Source: Daphnia carinata (Eukaryota; Arthropoda; Branchiopoda; Diplostraca; Daphniidae). Taken from it: a DNA stretch of 64,000 nucleotides. Below the pieces are notes generated by a model. It was given only the letters and a program-made list of their open reading frames with translations. It was not told the origin of the DNA and ran no database searches. Shown here piece by piece: positions 34,774 through 46,796 of this stretch; the first letter of the stretch is position 1, and the number at the start of each line of letters is the position of its first letter. Location of the stretch: the NCBI RefSeq assembly GCF_022539665.2, contig NC_081332.1, forward strand, positions 6,786,303 to 6,850,302, written 5' to 3'. Position numbers and translations under genes: made by a program.

Positions 34774-37123
34774 ATGGCTTCAATCAATAGCAATGTGTCC
34801 GAGTCAACAGCTGCGGTCGAGTTCGTACGTCCCGATTTACCAAGTCGTTGCACGTGGCACCGTAATGCTGATCCTGCCACCTCGCCTCACACGGTGAAAC
34901 CTCCGTAAGTTCAATGTTACCTGCATATTGAATGCTCTAAAAAAATCTAATTCTAACTTTATTTATTTTTATCAGGCAACCGCGAAAGAAGATCATGTCC
35001 AATATATTGGACAATATAGGCAACACACCACTAGGTATTTTTGTTGATTGCTTTTGTTACGTATCACTCTGTGGCATTATTATATGGTTTTTCATTTTCC
35101 ATTAGTTCGATTGAATTCTATCCCGAAAAGCTATGGGCTCAAGTGCGACATGCGTAAGTATTACATTTATTTTTTTTGGTTAAACAAGAAGTAACATATA
35201 GATGCATTAGTTGCGAAATGTGAGTTTTTTAACGCTGGTGGAAGCGTTAAGGATCGCATTGGATTGCGGATGGTGGAAGATGCCGAAAAAGCTGGAAAAA
35301 TTAAACCTGGAGACGTACTTATCGAACCGACATCTGGAAATACGGGTTGGGATAAACTTGGAATTGTGCCACGAACAGGAAGAATTCTATAACGTTGTTA
35401 ATTTTTTTTTTGTAAAAAAGGGATCGGAATTGCATTGGCGGCTGCCGTGAAAGGTTATCGTTGCATTATTGTTCTGCCGGAGAAAATGTCCAACGAAAAA
35501 GTAGACACACTAAAAGCACTTGGAGCAGAGATAGTGCGAACACCAACCTCTGCTACCTTTGATTCTCCTGAAAGTCACATCTCGGTGGCCCAGCGCCTAA
35601 ACCGCGATATCCCAAATTCCATGATTCTGGATCAGGTATACTTCATGCGGAGATTTCGCAACAAACGTTACAACGTTTATACACGCCTCCAGTTTGTATT
35701 GCTAGATTAGAAATTAGCATCACATAAAGATATGCATTTTTCAAATTATAGTACCGCAATCCTGGTAATCCCTTGGCCCACTATGACATCACGGCCGAAG
35801 AAATTTTAGATCAGTGTGACGGCCATTTAGATATGATAGTCGTAAGTGAAAAACCAATTGAATTCTTTAATGTTTTCCATTCGGAAGAAAAATTATGCAA
35901 AATTCCCTTTTAGCTTTCAGCAGGAACCGGAGGTACTGCTACTGGCATTGGCCGTAAAATAAAAGAAAAACTTCCAAATTGCATAGTAATTGGTGTTGAT
36001 CCGGAGGGTTCCATTCTAGCTGAACCAGCAGAACTGAATGAAACTGACAATCCTGGATTTTATGAAGTGGAAGGCATCGGATACGATTTCATTCCGACTG
36101 TCCTTGGTTCGTTTGCTTAAATTCTACGCCCATCTGGCGCTTGGTTTTACATATAGTTTTTGTGTAGATCGCTCTGTAGTAGACAAGTGGTACAAATCGA
36201 ACGACAAGGATTCACTGACTATGTCGAGGAAGTTGATCAAAGAGGAAGGCCTTCTGTGTGGTTAGTATGATAAACCTACTTAGCAATATCTGTGCTAACC
36301 CTCTCTTGTTCAGGTGGCAGCTGCGGAGCTGCTATGTCAGTAGCTGTGAAAGCCGCCCAAGAGCTTAAGGAAGGCCAGAGGTGCGTCGTCCTGCTACCCG
36401 ATGGTCTGAGAAATTACATGAGCAAATTCCTATCGGATCAGTGGATGATGGAACGCGATTTGCTTGACACATCGGGTGACGTCTCCGAAAATCATTGGTA
36501 AAGGGTGAAGGGGTTTTCTATAGTCGAGTTAGAGTGTCTGTAGGTCTAAATCCGTTTTTGTGTCCATCACTAGGTGGTCCAACCTGAAAGTTTCTGCCCT
36601 TAATCTGCAAGCCCCTCTTTCGATCGTTCCTTCAGTTACATGCCAAGAGGCCATAGACATCATGAAAAAGGAAGGATTCGATCAGCTCCCTGTAGTGGAC
36701 AAAGAAGGGTAAGGCTATTTTCGCATTCAAATCGAGCAGGGACACAAAACTTTTTCGGTTAGATCAATTAAAGGGATGGTGACACTGGGGTCTTTAATGA
36801 CCCGCTTATTGGCCAAAAAAGCCGACCCGAAGACACCAGTGGAAGATGTACTCTACGGTCAGTTCAAGCGAGTAACGCTCGGTACGCCGCTTGGAAAAGT
36901 GTCGCGCATTCTGGAACGCGACCATTACTGCCTGGTCGTTCATAACCAACGTTTGTGTATGACTCACTTTTCGTAACATATTATTATCAGCATATTTACT
37001 AGCGTTTCTTTCTCTTTATTCCCAGCAGATACAAGTGATACAGTTGAAGAGCGCACTGTGGTGGTTGGTATTGTTACCCAAATAGATCTTCTGAATTACA
37101 TCACCAGCCATGTTCAGATTTAA
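34774..37123 (+). CDS. CBS: Cystathionine beta-synthase, 522 residues
   Basis: This PLP enzyme condenses serine with homocysteine in the transsulfuration pathway; it is cytosolic. Twelve exons join in frame: 34774-34904, 34976-35034, 35106-35153, 35211-35345, 35421-35635, 35752-35841, 35914-36106, 36168-36260, 36314-36497, 36574-36708, 36763-36950 and 37026-37123. The PLP lysine is in [13 protein letters not shown] (K93), with phosphate loop SGNTG and [12 protein letters not shown] downstream. The N-terminal [14 protein letters not shown] keeps Cys and His 13 residues apart, as in the haem site of animal CBS. A C-terminal CBS-domain pair starts around [15 protein letters not shown]. Two donors, at 35346 (GTTGGG) and 36107 (GTTCGT), are weak but required by the frame. 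The last acceptor could be CAG at 37025 or 37028. An AATAAA lies at about 37197. Confidence 0.95.
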
Positions 37124-37295
37124 GAAACTAAGCCAAACGAAATCATTTTTTACCGCAAAAAATCCCAGCATAAGTTTCGGACCATTGTTAGCATATATAA
37201 TAAACGGTTATTAAACTGAAAAGAATCCCAAAAAATATTGACTATCGCAGTCATTCCTTGAGAATAAAAATTTGCACGTATTCTTTACCTAATTG

Positions 37296-38632
37296 TTAGG
37301 TATCCGTCTCTTTATTAACGAAAGGTAAGCATGCTGAAAGTAACGTAACTAGCTCTTGATCCACGAAACTTTTATTTGTGGCATAAACGGCAGCCGCTTT
37401 CCAGTGGATAAAGGCGGAGCAATATTGGTGCAAAGATGCAAATACAAGGCCCAAGTTGAACAAAGTTTCGCTGGACGTTGAATCGATATCACGTGCCCGC
37501 AACAAACACGTTAGCGCCTAAAAATTAGAATAATTTTACTATAATTTTATACTGATCACGCTACTTTTGTTTCATTTATCAATGACAATCTTCTATTATA
37601 CCATAACAAATTTGTCTTTGTAGAAATAGCAGAGGCCTAAATTGCTGAATATGCTTGCCGATTCCATACCACGACAAACCAACTCCATATATCTGTTGAT
37701 GGCGTCGTCAATCTCATCACGTTTCTAATAAGGTAAGATAGGGTCATTACTGATGCAGGTCAACAAAAGAAGCGTAAATGAGGAGATACCTGGTGTAAAA
37801 CGGCTATTTCATTTAATGCCACGGTATTGTTATCATCTAGCTTAATGGCTGCTGACAGAGTTTTCATGGCGTCTTCGTTGAAGCCCATTTCTACGCAGAG
37901 TTTACCAAAAGTGGTGTAAAGTTGACTACTCTTAGGAAACAGTCTGATGAGATAATAGCGTTAGATTTGCACATGTCAATTTGGTAGATGCATTTTCTAT
38001 TTACCTTAACGATAAACGAAAAACCTCAATCGCCTCTCCTGTTTTACGCTGACGAATTAGACAAGCTGCTAATAGTTTATAGATGGATTTGCTTTTACAG
38101 ATTTTGATTGCCTCTCTGCAGTTCTCCTCAGCCAACGCATATTCTTTGAGGTTGAGGTTGCAACGAGCGAGATCATGTAAAAGCATAAAATCTGGTTGTT
38201 TTATCAGGAGTTTTGCAAGCATTAGCGCTTCAACGGCTTTCTTATATCGCCCCTGAGCAATTCTAGGGTAACAGAAGATTAGCAAAAAAATTTGACTTCT
38301 AATCTTAGTGAATGAACTTGCAAATATTTGGCAATTTCTTGTAGAGCTCCTGGATTATTAGGATTTTTTGAATAACACAATTGAAAAAGCTGGGAGCTCT
38401 CTTGTATTTTCCCTTCGGCATAGTATATACGTGCCTTTAAAAAATGTAGGAGAGAAATAGTTATACGTGGGTGTCTTACTAATTTATACGTGAAAAATTT
38501 TACTTGCACGTAATTGGAGTATTCATCCTGGCAAGTATTATCACTCTTTGGTGATAAATCTTGGATGATTTTCTTACAAAACGAGAAGTCTCCGCGCACA
38601 AAATGATATTCTAGTAACCAATTCTTTTTCAT
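37296..38632 (-). CDS. BBS4: BBS4-like TPR protein of the BBSome, 332 residues
   Basis: BBS4 is a TPR subunit of the BBSome, which carries membrane cargo into cilia; in an arthropod it would act in sensory neurons. Six exons on the minus strand join in frame: 38632-38504, 38434-38322, 38262-38005, 37943-37790, 37724-37602 and 37517-37296. The N terminus MKKNWLLEYHFVRGDF matches the start of the conserved part of BBS4, and YYAEGKIQESSQLFQLC the next block. TPR units continue to LFNLGLVFASLHQYCSAF. The second intron uses a GC donor (TT-GCAAGT), needed to give KYLIAQGRYKKA. The protein is clearly shorter than vertebrate BBS4 (about 520). It ends after the equivalent of the seventh or eighth repeat, so the C terminus is truncated or further exons are missing. 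An extra upstream coding exon is possible. Confidence 0.8.
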
Positions 38633-39133
38633 TCTCTATGAAATCAGCGAAACGAAAAAATCAGAAACGTAGGTACCCACCAACTACTGCGATATTTTGA
38701 TATTCGAAGTTCAAAACTTAGTTAATTGTGTTGTGAACCTGTTTCTATAGCGACCACAACGAATAACTGTGCGGAAGAGGTGGAACAATGAAAAGGGAAA
38801 TAGAGTATATTGGTAAGGCGAGTGTAGGAATGAATCTTGTAATTCAGATTAAGAGAGGGGTTGTATTTTGTTGAACTCCAGTTGGAAAATTTGTTAATAT
38901 AAATATATGTTATAAATGCGGTTTCAAAAGCTTTCAAAGTTGGGCAGCTTATGATTTGAGAAATCAATGCGGTTGGTGATTAAGACAGTAGATGGATTTC
39001 GCCGGTTTCTTTACACGTTATACGGCGCTAGTGTCGCAAGCTGCTGAGTGGATGACAAGTGAAAATTGAAATCTGGGGTATTCATTGACTACAAAACGAA
39101 ACATTCGTTAGCAGCGTCGGTGATACTCATAAC
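38633..39133. promoter_or_regulatory. Divergent promoter region of BBS4 and PSMB3
   Basis: About 500 bp separates the two start codons, which face away from each other. No TATA element stands out on either side. Shared regulation is an inference from the arrangement only. Confidence 0.45.
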
Positions 39134-39951
39134 ATGGTAAACTTTAGTACTTTCCAAAAAACTATCCCTGTGTCAATTATTGTCTCTGTTTTATTCCTAG
39201 TCCATCTTATCGTACAATGGTGGCTGCGTCCTCGCAATGAAAGGCAAGGGTTGCGTGGCGATAGCTTCTGATCGCCGTTTTGGAGTCCAAACTTCAACAC
39301 TTGCTATGGACTTTCAGAGAATTTTTGAAATGGGACCTCATCTTTACATTGGACTTCCTGGCTTGGCAACAGACACCTTAACTGTCCATGAACGGCTACG
39401 ATTCCGTCTAAACCTGTATGAGCTTAGAGAGAGCCGTAAAATTAAGCCACAAACCTTCTCTGCTATGGTGTCTAATCTTTTATATGAGAGACGATTTGGA
39501 CCATACTTTGTAGAGCCTGTGATTGCTGGTAAGTTCTTCTATGTCTATCATTATGCCTTTGACTGTTCAATCATTAACTATCTACATAGGATTGGACCCT
39601 ATTACGTGGGAGCCTTTTATTTCTGCCATGGATCTTATTGGCTGCCCTAATGTTCCTGAAGATTTTGTTGTTGCTGGAACCTGTGCAGAGCAACTTTTTG
39701 GAATGTGTGAAGCTTTATGGGAGCCTAATCTAGAACCAGAGGATCTGTTTGAAACCATCAGCCAGGCTTTGATGAATGCATTTGACAGAGATGCCATTTC
39801 TGGATGGGGTGGTATTGTTCATGTCATGTAAGCAAATATCAAAACATAATTAATCATATAAAAAGTATTCTAATTAGTTGCATTTTGATTTTTTTTACAT
39901 AGTGAAAAGGACAAAGTAACAACTAGGCTACTCAAAACCCGGATGGATTGA
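39134..39951 (+). CDS. PSMB3: Proteasome subunit beta type-3, 205 residues
   Basis: It is a non-catalytic beta subunit of the 20S proteasome core, in cytosol and nucleus. Four exons join in frame: 39134-39136 (only the ATG), 39201-39528, 39590-39827 and 39903-39951. The first exon codes just Met and is spliced to [18 protein letters not shown], matching the family start. Other blocks are [34 protein letters not shown] and [14 protein letters not shown]. The C terminus ends LLKTRMD, as in animal orthologues, and the total length equals theirs. Convergent with CTCF, whose stop lies 300 bp away. Confidence 0.95.
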
Positions 39952-40250
39952 AATTATTTCTTACACGTGTTCTGTGTATTTCTGAACTGATTATTACACC
40001 ATTTAAAAAAATTTCCACTCCAGTTATAATGTGTATTGTTGCATCAGGCCAATTACAATGGACAGAAGAAAGGGAAAACAGAAGAAAGATAATCAACGTT
40101 TTCAAAGACGCTTCAAAAAGAGATACTTGTCGGCAAAAATGTACTCGCACTTCTATTTTTGTCCACAAATTTTCCAACCGAAAAAGTCCCGTTCAGAATA
40201 CAGTTCACACTTGTTAAACACTATCGACGTGCAGAGAGGCAACATGAATT
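39952..40250. other. Shared 3' region of PSMB3 and CTCF
   Basis: The two genes converge here, and both 3' UTRs must fit in about 300 bp or overlap. No gene was seen. Confidence 0.5.
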
Positions 40251-42944
40251 TCACTTGTCATCCTCGTCATCTTCTTCATCGTCATCGTCGTCAAATCCAA
40301 AACAGTTAGCCACGTCCTTACTGGTATCCTGAGCTTTAGCAACCTGAGAGGTGCGACGTACGCGAGGAGTGGCTTGCATGGAATCATCAATTTCATCTAA
40401 ATAGCAGAATTTGTCAGACGTCTGAAATTCTTAACAAAAAATTTTTCTTTTTCGCTTACCATCCAAAGAGGTCATGGTATTGCCTTCTCCTTCTATCAAG
40501 GAACCGTCCATTTCTGTAGCCCCCTCTACTTCCATCATGGTGGCTTCGTCTTCATCTCCTCCTTCACCCTAGTGTGGCAGAAAATAATACACTATAAATA
40601 CGGAAAGACTTTTCATTCATCTAGAGTTGGAAGTTACCTCCAACTGGATAACTTCAAGGACAACATACTGTTGCCCATCTTGGCCTTGTACAGAGACCAG
40701 TTCTTCGTTGGAGTTGAGACCAAGGCTAATGTCTTCATCCTCCATATCTGTCTCCTCACCTTCAGTAAGGCCTTCTAAGCTCTGGCCATCTAATGAAAGC
40801 AACGAAGCAAAAATTGAATTGAACGGAATACATCATACGGCACGTAAGAAACTTTAACGCACCCTTGATGCGCTGTTTACGAGCTGCACGGAAGGCTCGT
40901 AGTTCTTGTTGAGCAGCATCTGGATCATGGAGAGCCAAATGGCGAATAAGGTTGCCTTTATGGCGGAAAGGTTTTCCACATTCGGGACACTCGTGCCGCT
41001 TTTCCCCGGGTGGTGGAGGCACGTAGTCGGGATTGTGATACAAGTTCTGATGGCGGCGAAGAAGCTGCTTTTGCCGGAAGCACTGATCGCACTGGTCGCA
41101 CTGGTAAGGTTTCTGGTCGGTGTGAATCAGCATGTGCGATTCCAAATGGCGTTGCGAGATCGACGCGTAAGCACAAAGGTCGCACTTGAAACATTTTTCT
41201 CCTTCGTGAGTCTTGCTATGCAACTGCGAGAGAGAAAAATGCAACATATCAAAGTAATGTAAATTTTATCCAGCAGACACATGAAAATATTAGACGATTA
41301 AATAAATGGAAAAACTATTCCATTGAAATCAGTATCATACCTTGAAAGTGTAGCGATCGGGGAAAGATTTGCCACATCTTTTGCATTTTAAGGGCTTCTC
41401 TGATGTGTGCAATTTTTGAACGTGGATTCGCAGATCAGTCTTTCGGCCACAAGTGGTTGGACACAGTTCACACTGGAAAATCGGTTTGTTCCCTGTGTGT
41501 ATGAGTTTATGAGCCTGCCAAAATAAAATGTGACTATCACATACCACACACTGATAACATTTACAGATTATTGGCACATACCTTGAGGCTGTTTGATTGC
41601 GTGAATCTCGCGTGGCAAATATCGCATTCGTACGGTTTTTCACCCGTGTGGATGCGCAAATGGCGCTTCAACTTAAAAGTATCTGGGCTGGCGTAGGTAC
41701 AGTGAGGGCACTGGTAGGGCCGCTCTCCAGTGTGGCACCGCATATGACGCTTGAGCTTGCTTAGTTCAACGGAAGCGTAGTCACATTCGGTGCAACGGTG
41801 TGGTTTCTCGTGTGTGTGACGATAACGTACGTGACGAACCAGCTCACCTGACGTCGTAAACGAACTGTGACAATGTTTGCACCGGTGTGGCTTAGTACCC
41901 GTGTGAGTGTTGACGTGGTTTTGAAGCGAAGCCAACGTCTTGAATCCTCGATCGCATACACTGCACTTGTGCGGACGCTCTTCCGAATGACACTTCATGT
42001 GCCGCGACAACAGATATCTTGATGATAAAATTACAGAATTCAAACCCAATCTTTCTTAGAGTTAAGAAACGAAAATTTACCGTTTTGGGCTGGTGTAGTT
42101 GCAGTAGTTACACATATGCGCTTGGGAAACAGTCTGTGTGACTTTTTTCATTCCACCTTTGCTCATTCTTGGCTTAATATCTTCATCTTCAGAATCTTGA
42201 CCATCAGCACTGCCACCTTCTTCTCCTTCGTCGAAGTCGTATACAGCCAAATTTTGGTCCTCATCTTTATCTTCGTCTCCATCAAAGTTCTCGTCGTCCT
42301 CACCTTCTTCATCTTCTGTTTTAAGAATTAAGAAATGAGATATGTAAGTAGGTCAATCCAAATAATTTTCAATTTCCATTTACCTTGAATAACTTCCCCT
42401 TCAGTTCCATCAAGAACTTCAGATGAAATTACAGCTTGTTCAGCACCATCAGGCTGCTGGACAATCAAAACATAGCTGACTTCACCAGTAGATGATTCTG
42501 GAGGAAGAATAGTAACTGTTTGGTAACCACCCTCACCCTGTGCTAGCACAACTCCTTCATCTCCGGAAGTCTGGAGAGACGGCAAATAAACGAATAAAAC
42601 AAAAACAATTAGATATTCTAGTGTCAGGGTGGATAATAACACAAACTTACACCAGTGTTAGGGATGGATACCATGGTACCTCCATCTTGGGCTACAAGAG
42701 TGGCAGTTCCATCTCCTCCATCAACATCGTTACTCTGGTAATAGTACTGACCACTTTGGTCGACAAAATAGGTTCCACCATCTTCAGGTGCATCAGCAGC
42801 TTCTACTTCGTTAGCAACAACAGCTTCCTTGTTGGCTAACTGGGCACCGGGAATCTGGTTTGGGTCTTCAATTTCCTTGTTGAATGTGTCGAGGTAATTT
42901 TGGATTTCGCTTATGGATTCTTCCTCTTGTTTCAAGGCCGCCAT
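40251..42944 (-). CDS. CTCF: CTCF insulator protein, 697 residues, eleven zinc fingers
   Basis: CTCF binds DNA with its finger array and sets chromatin boundaries and loops. Nine exons on the minus strand join in frame: 42944-42651, 42570-42384, 42315-42081, 42017-41582, 41514-41341, 41223-40863, 40789-40638, 40568-40460 and 40396-40251. The finger array runs from [18 protein letters not shown] to [20 protein letters not shown] count eleven C2H2 units, including the diagnostic CTCF sequences [36 protein letters not shown] and [18 protein letters not shown]. The N-terminal third is acidic and lacks other domains. The C terminus is short and acidic, ending [13 protein letters not shown]. The start [10 protein letters not shown] lies in a context with a short upstream UTR; a non-coding first exon is possible. 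Confidence 0.95.
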
Positions 42945-44740
42945 GGCTGGCTCTAGCTATATTAAAAAAAGGCAATAGAGTCAATCTCGTTTAGACGACC
43001 AATCGGCAGACGAAGACGGTCATCAAGCTGTAGAAAGTTGGGGCTTGGCAAAAGCAACTTTACAACATGTAATGGGCGGGAAATGCTAAGTCTGAACCAA
43101 CGCCATATTGCCGAAATACGTCGCCATTTCCGTGGTAAAGTGTTAATCAGCGAAACGTTTAATGGAAACAAATCAAGACGCCGAGATCATTATGAACGGA
43201 TTCGAAAAATAATGATTAAATTCAGTGGGATGCGCTCTCTGGCGGTCACGGAAAAGACCGTCATTTCATGAAGAAGGAGACAGGGGGCATTGGAGTTTGG
43301 GAAAATTGCGCCATATTGACAAGTGAGGCGCTGACGGCCATTGCAACCGGGAAGTCTTTCACCAAGCCGCTCAAAAACGGAGGAGTTTATCCTTGTAATA
43401 AACACGAAACCTTCTTTTTAAGGCATGAAATTGACGAAAAGTACCTCCCGTTCCAACACAGCTCGAGAAAATTAATTAAAAACGCAAGAAAGAGATAGAA
43501 ATGAATGAATTAAAGTGACATACCGTTGGTTCATTGGTCGAACGATGAGGGCGCGATGTTGGGAAGAATCAGAAACTTCGGACAGAACCGTTGCGGACTT
43601 GCGGCGTTGCTAGTATTTTTTTGGCTTGGGGCTTGTGGTATAATAATCGATAATAAACAATCGATTGTGACATAAAACGATTTTCATGTTTTCTGATGAT
43701 CAATCGCAAACGTCTGCTAGCGTAACAACCAAGAATCAAAATTATGAACACATCTTTTTTCCAGCTTCCCTGCATTCTCTGGGAATTCCCAGAGAGAAAT
43801 CCAGATTGCGCGGAAGTGTCTTAGGATAATCGTGTTCTCGATTCCTACCAGAACAGAAAAACTTTCGGCGTTTTTCATTGGTTGGTTAAGGTTTTTTTGT
43901 TTTAATTTGTTTGTATGTTTTTAATTGTTCAAACTTTGGCAGTTAACGTTCAGTGTTACTACCTAAGAAGAGAGTGCAACGGCTTTTGGAAACTAAGAAA
44001 GGTATTTTTTAAGGCAAATGTTAAATATGTTATCCATAAAAGAATTAATTTTTCTGCAACTTTCTTTATAGTTCAACTCTGCCCGTATTTTGTGATTCCA
44101 CCTTAGTTTAGTGTTGAGCATGAGTGACCAATAATGGAAACAGGTAGTAAAGTTACAATTTGTTTACTAATTACATTCTATTTGATGCCATAACATTTTC
44201 TAATCTATTGTTTGTAAAAAGAAAATGGTATCTTGGCTGATTATCATAAGTTATATTTGGTGAAAAGCTACAGCTTACAATTAGTTAAATCATTCAGTCA
44301 ACAGTTTAAGGTAAGTATGTAAGTAACTTTACTGACTATTACAAATTATCTTCCCCGCAGGAGTTGCTGATCTGCTTGTTGCTAATGTGGACATGCTAGG
44401 TCAAAAAAAGAATACCAGATACCAGGTGCTCAACTAGTTTGTAAAATAACATATTGTTTTTTAGGCGTAACATTAATTACATGTCTATTTGGCAGCAGAA
44501 AATACAATGGTTCTAACCAAATATGGTGGTTTATTCTATGTTAGGGTTTTCATGGTCGTTCGTCAGGCCCATCAAAATGTTTTGTTCTTGAAAATCTGAC
44601 TGATATATAACCAATCATCAACACCTGTATGCTTCTCCTTATGGTAGGTTTCTTCTTCCAATCGATAGCAGACAATTCTTTCACCATTGTCTATTAAAAA
44701 GTTATATTACACATACCAACATGATATGATTCTTACAGCT
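42945..44740. other. CTCF upstream region and intergenic DNA
   Basis: The first several hundred bases should hold the CTCF promoter. A GAGGGCGC motif at about 43547 resembles part of a CTCF core site, but one match is not evidence. Small open frames at 43038-43498 show no domain. From 43900 on I see short splice-like pieces but no supported gene. Confidence 0.35.
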
Positions 44741-45062
44741 TTAGAAACATGGGCATGAATATATTGGAACCTGTGCTAAGTGTTTCTTAAAATCACCAAA
44801 TGTGTTTGATGACAATGCATGTTTTGGACAATTTTCTGTTAAAATTAATTTTTTTCTTTGTGTTTGCAAAACAAAATTTAAACGCAGGAATAATATGACG
44901 GGTACTGTACATTGGAACGCCGAGTCTCCCAAAATATGAAATTCTGGGCTTGGAAGAAGCGAATTAGGATTTTCATAAGTAATAGCTGCTAAATCAGAAT
45001 ATCGGAACACTCTAGCACCGTTAGCACTTCCCGAAAAACCAGCAAACGTGTAGCTGAAGGAA
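44741..45062 (-). pseudogene. Harbinger-type transposase fragment
   Basis: Read on the minus strand, YTFAGFSGSANGARVFRYSDL and, further on, FHILGDSAFQC correspond to the second part of the PIF/Harbinger nuclease: a phenylalanine-glycine turn, an HD-containing motif and LLGDSAY. Here the HD is replaced by NG, so a catalytic aspartate is lost. A stop at 44743 ends the frame. Its upstream part is cut off by the element at 45063-46129. Confidence 0.55.
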
Positions 45063-45704
45063 CTAGGGATGTCGACTATCGATATATCATGTCGGAAAAC
45101 ACGGCTGAAACCGATATGATATATCACATCGGAAAATCCGATATGTGAATATGATACCGATATTTCGCCATGCCATCTGCCAGTAAAAATAACAACCAAA
45201 CACGGATTTCCCACATAATTTAACAAAAGATTTTTTTAAAAACTCATGAGGAATATATTCCTCTACTTGGAAAAGAAGTTGAGGAATACGTTAAAAGCAC
45301 AAAAACCATTTCAGTTTTTATTCACCTCCAACCTCCTACGCCTACTTGCACGCCAACTGCTTAATCCGTTTACATTACCATCTTCCTCGTTGTCTTCCTT
45401 TGCTATCTTCTGGAAATTCATTGTTATATAATCGATGTTGTTAACAAAACCGATATATCGGATTGATTTTTGGGATACACCACTCGACATATCTAAATCG
45501 TTGTATTTTATAACTATTATATGTACCTTAGAATTATAGCTGACGAGCAGACATTATTGGGTTGAAATCCGTTAAACAGGCACACAAGCCAAAAAGAATT
45601 TCTAAAAAAAATTTTCGTATCGGTTACCTATTATCGGTTAAAATACCTTACAACATTTTCTAGGAATCTCAAGAAACCTTTTCAATTGTTTCGGGTATGT
45701 AATA

Positions 45705-45772
45705 CGTGTGTTGTGGTCTATCAGTCAACAAGCAATGTTGATGGGGTAGAAATTGAAGGTTCAAATCTAGTA
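45705..45772 (+). repeat. tRNA-like sequence, weak A box
   Basis: GGTTCAAATCT at 45758-45768 fits a B box. The A box position reads TGGTCTATCAGTCAAC, a poor match. It is listed because it lies next to other tRNA-like sequences. Confidence 0.25.
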
Positions 45773-45959
45773 TAATACATTTATAAATAACAATTTTTTC
45801 TTCACATTTCTTCAAAAATCACTTTCACAATCAAAAGCCAAAAATAACATATCGGATCCATTGGAACACATTCTACTTAAATAATGTATTACTTATAGTT
45901 TTAAAATTTCAATTCTCATTCAGGCGAATCACTAAACTTACAAGTAGGACAGTCTGTTA

Positions 45960-46012
45960 GGTAGCGCGGTAGGCTTGTAACAAGGAGTGATGATGTTCGA
46001 TTCCGCAAACAG
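45960..46012 (+). repeat. tRNA-like sequence
   Basis: TAGCGCGGTAGG at 45962-45973 resembles an A box with small deviations, and TGTTCGATTCC at 45994-46004 matches a B box. Spacing is short, as in a degenerate tRNA. Confidence 0.35.
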
Positions 46013-46446
46013 GACTTTTCATTTTTTTTCCAAAAAATATCGTAACGGTTCAGAAAAAAATATCGATAAAATTGTGCGAATATCGGTATCGTGATATTTA
46101 AATCAAATATCGCATATCGACATCACTAGTGTCCTGCACAAAAAGAAGAACACCCGATTTAATTTGAAAAGCCATCTATGGGTAAAATATATGAATTTTT
46201 TACCTTTTTTTAAATAGGGTCGGCCTGTGTTTGGCGCAAAAACGCAATAAGTTGGGAAGGGTAGTTTAAGTCCAGACATCTTTTGCTAATGCCCCAGGTG
46301 TTACGAAAACTGTCTGGAAAAAGTAGTTTTTTGTTTTACCCCCATGCCCCAGGCTAAGATGAAAAATATCGAATAAACACATTGTAATTCTCCCGCTTAG
46401 GTCATGATAAATTTCACAGCGCTGAAAAAAAAATCCAACCTTACAT

Positions 46447-46502
46447 CGGGATTGAACTACTGCAATCCGTATCCAAATCCGATCCTATGCCACCGAGCTA
46501 TT
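46447..46502 (-). repeat. tRNA-like sequence, minus strand
   Basis: On the minus strand TAGCTCGGTGG (A box, 46500-46490) and AGTTCAATCCC (B box, 46458-46448) have tRNA spacing. The flanks do not form a convincing acceptor stem. Confidence 0.4.
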
Positions 46503-46796
46503 GCTTTTGCTCATGGTCGTCTATACTTTCGGTGACGTGGAAATGTGGAGGATCAATACAAAAAAAAGCTGTGCTATATGCTGCCGAGTTGTATTGTAAT
46601 TATGGGGCGTCAGCAGTGTGTATTGGCTTGCGACGCGTGAGGTCGGTGTTCAAGGCTTCATATAGATGATTACATTTATATATCATGTCGTTCACAAATA
46701 TGGTTTGTAAATGATTAAACTTAAAAAAAGTAAAAATAATTTTCCCTTCAGCTTCCATGAAATAAATTATATAATATATATCTATAAGACAATGTA

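Larger units (their letters stand above)
45063..46129. mobile_element. 1.07-kb non-autonomous element with CTAGNGATGTCGA ends
   Basis: The left end reads CTAGGGATGTCGACTATCGATAT and the right end, inverted, is CTAGTGATGTCGATATGCGATAT. Sub-terminal DNA is full of GATATCG palindromes. If CTAG is a 4-bp target duplication, removing the element and one CTAG rejoins the Harbinger frame (about 46140 to 45060) as an open, in-frame sequence. It has no coding frame but includes two tRNA-like stretches (about 45710-45770 and 45960-46010). Confidence 0.6.

Noticed and set aside
43038..43498. Overlapping open frames upstream of CTCF
   Set aside because: Several frames are open on both strands in this GC-richer promoter region; none has a recognisable domain.
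43540..43560. CTCF autoregulatory site
   Set aside because: A single GAGGGCGC match is too short to support a claim.
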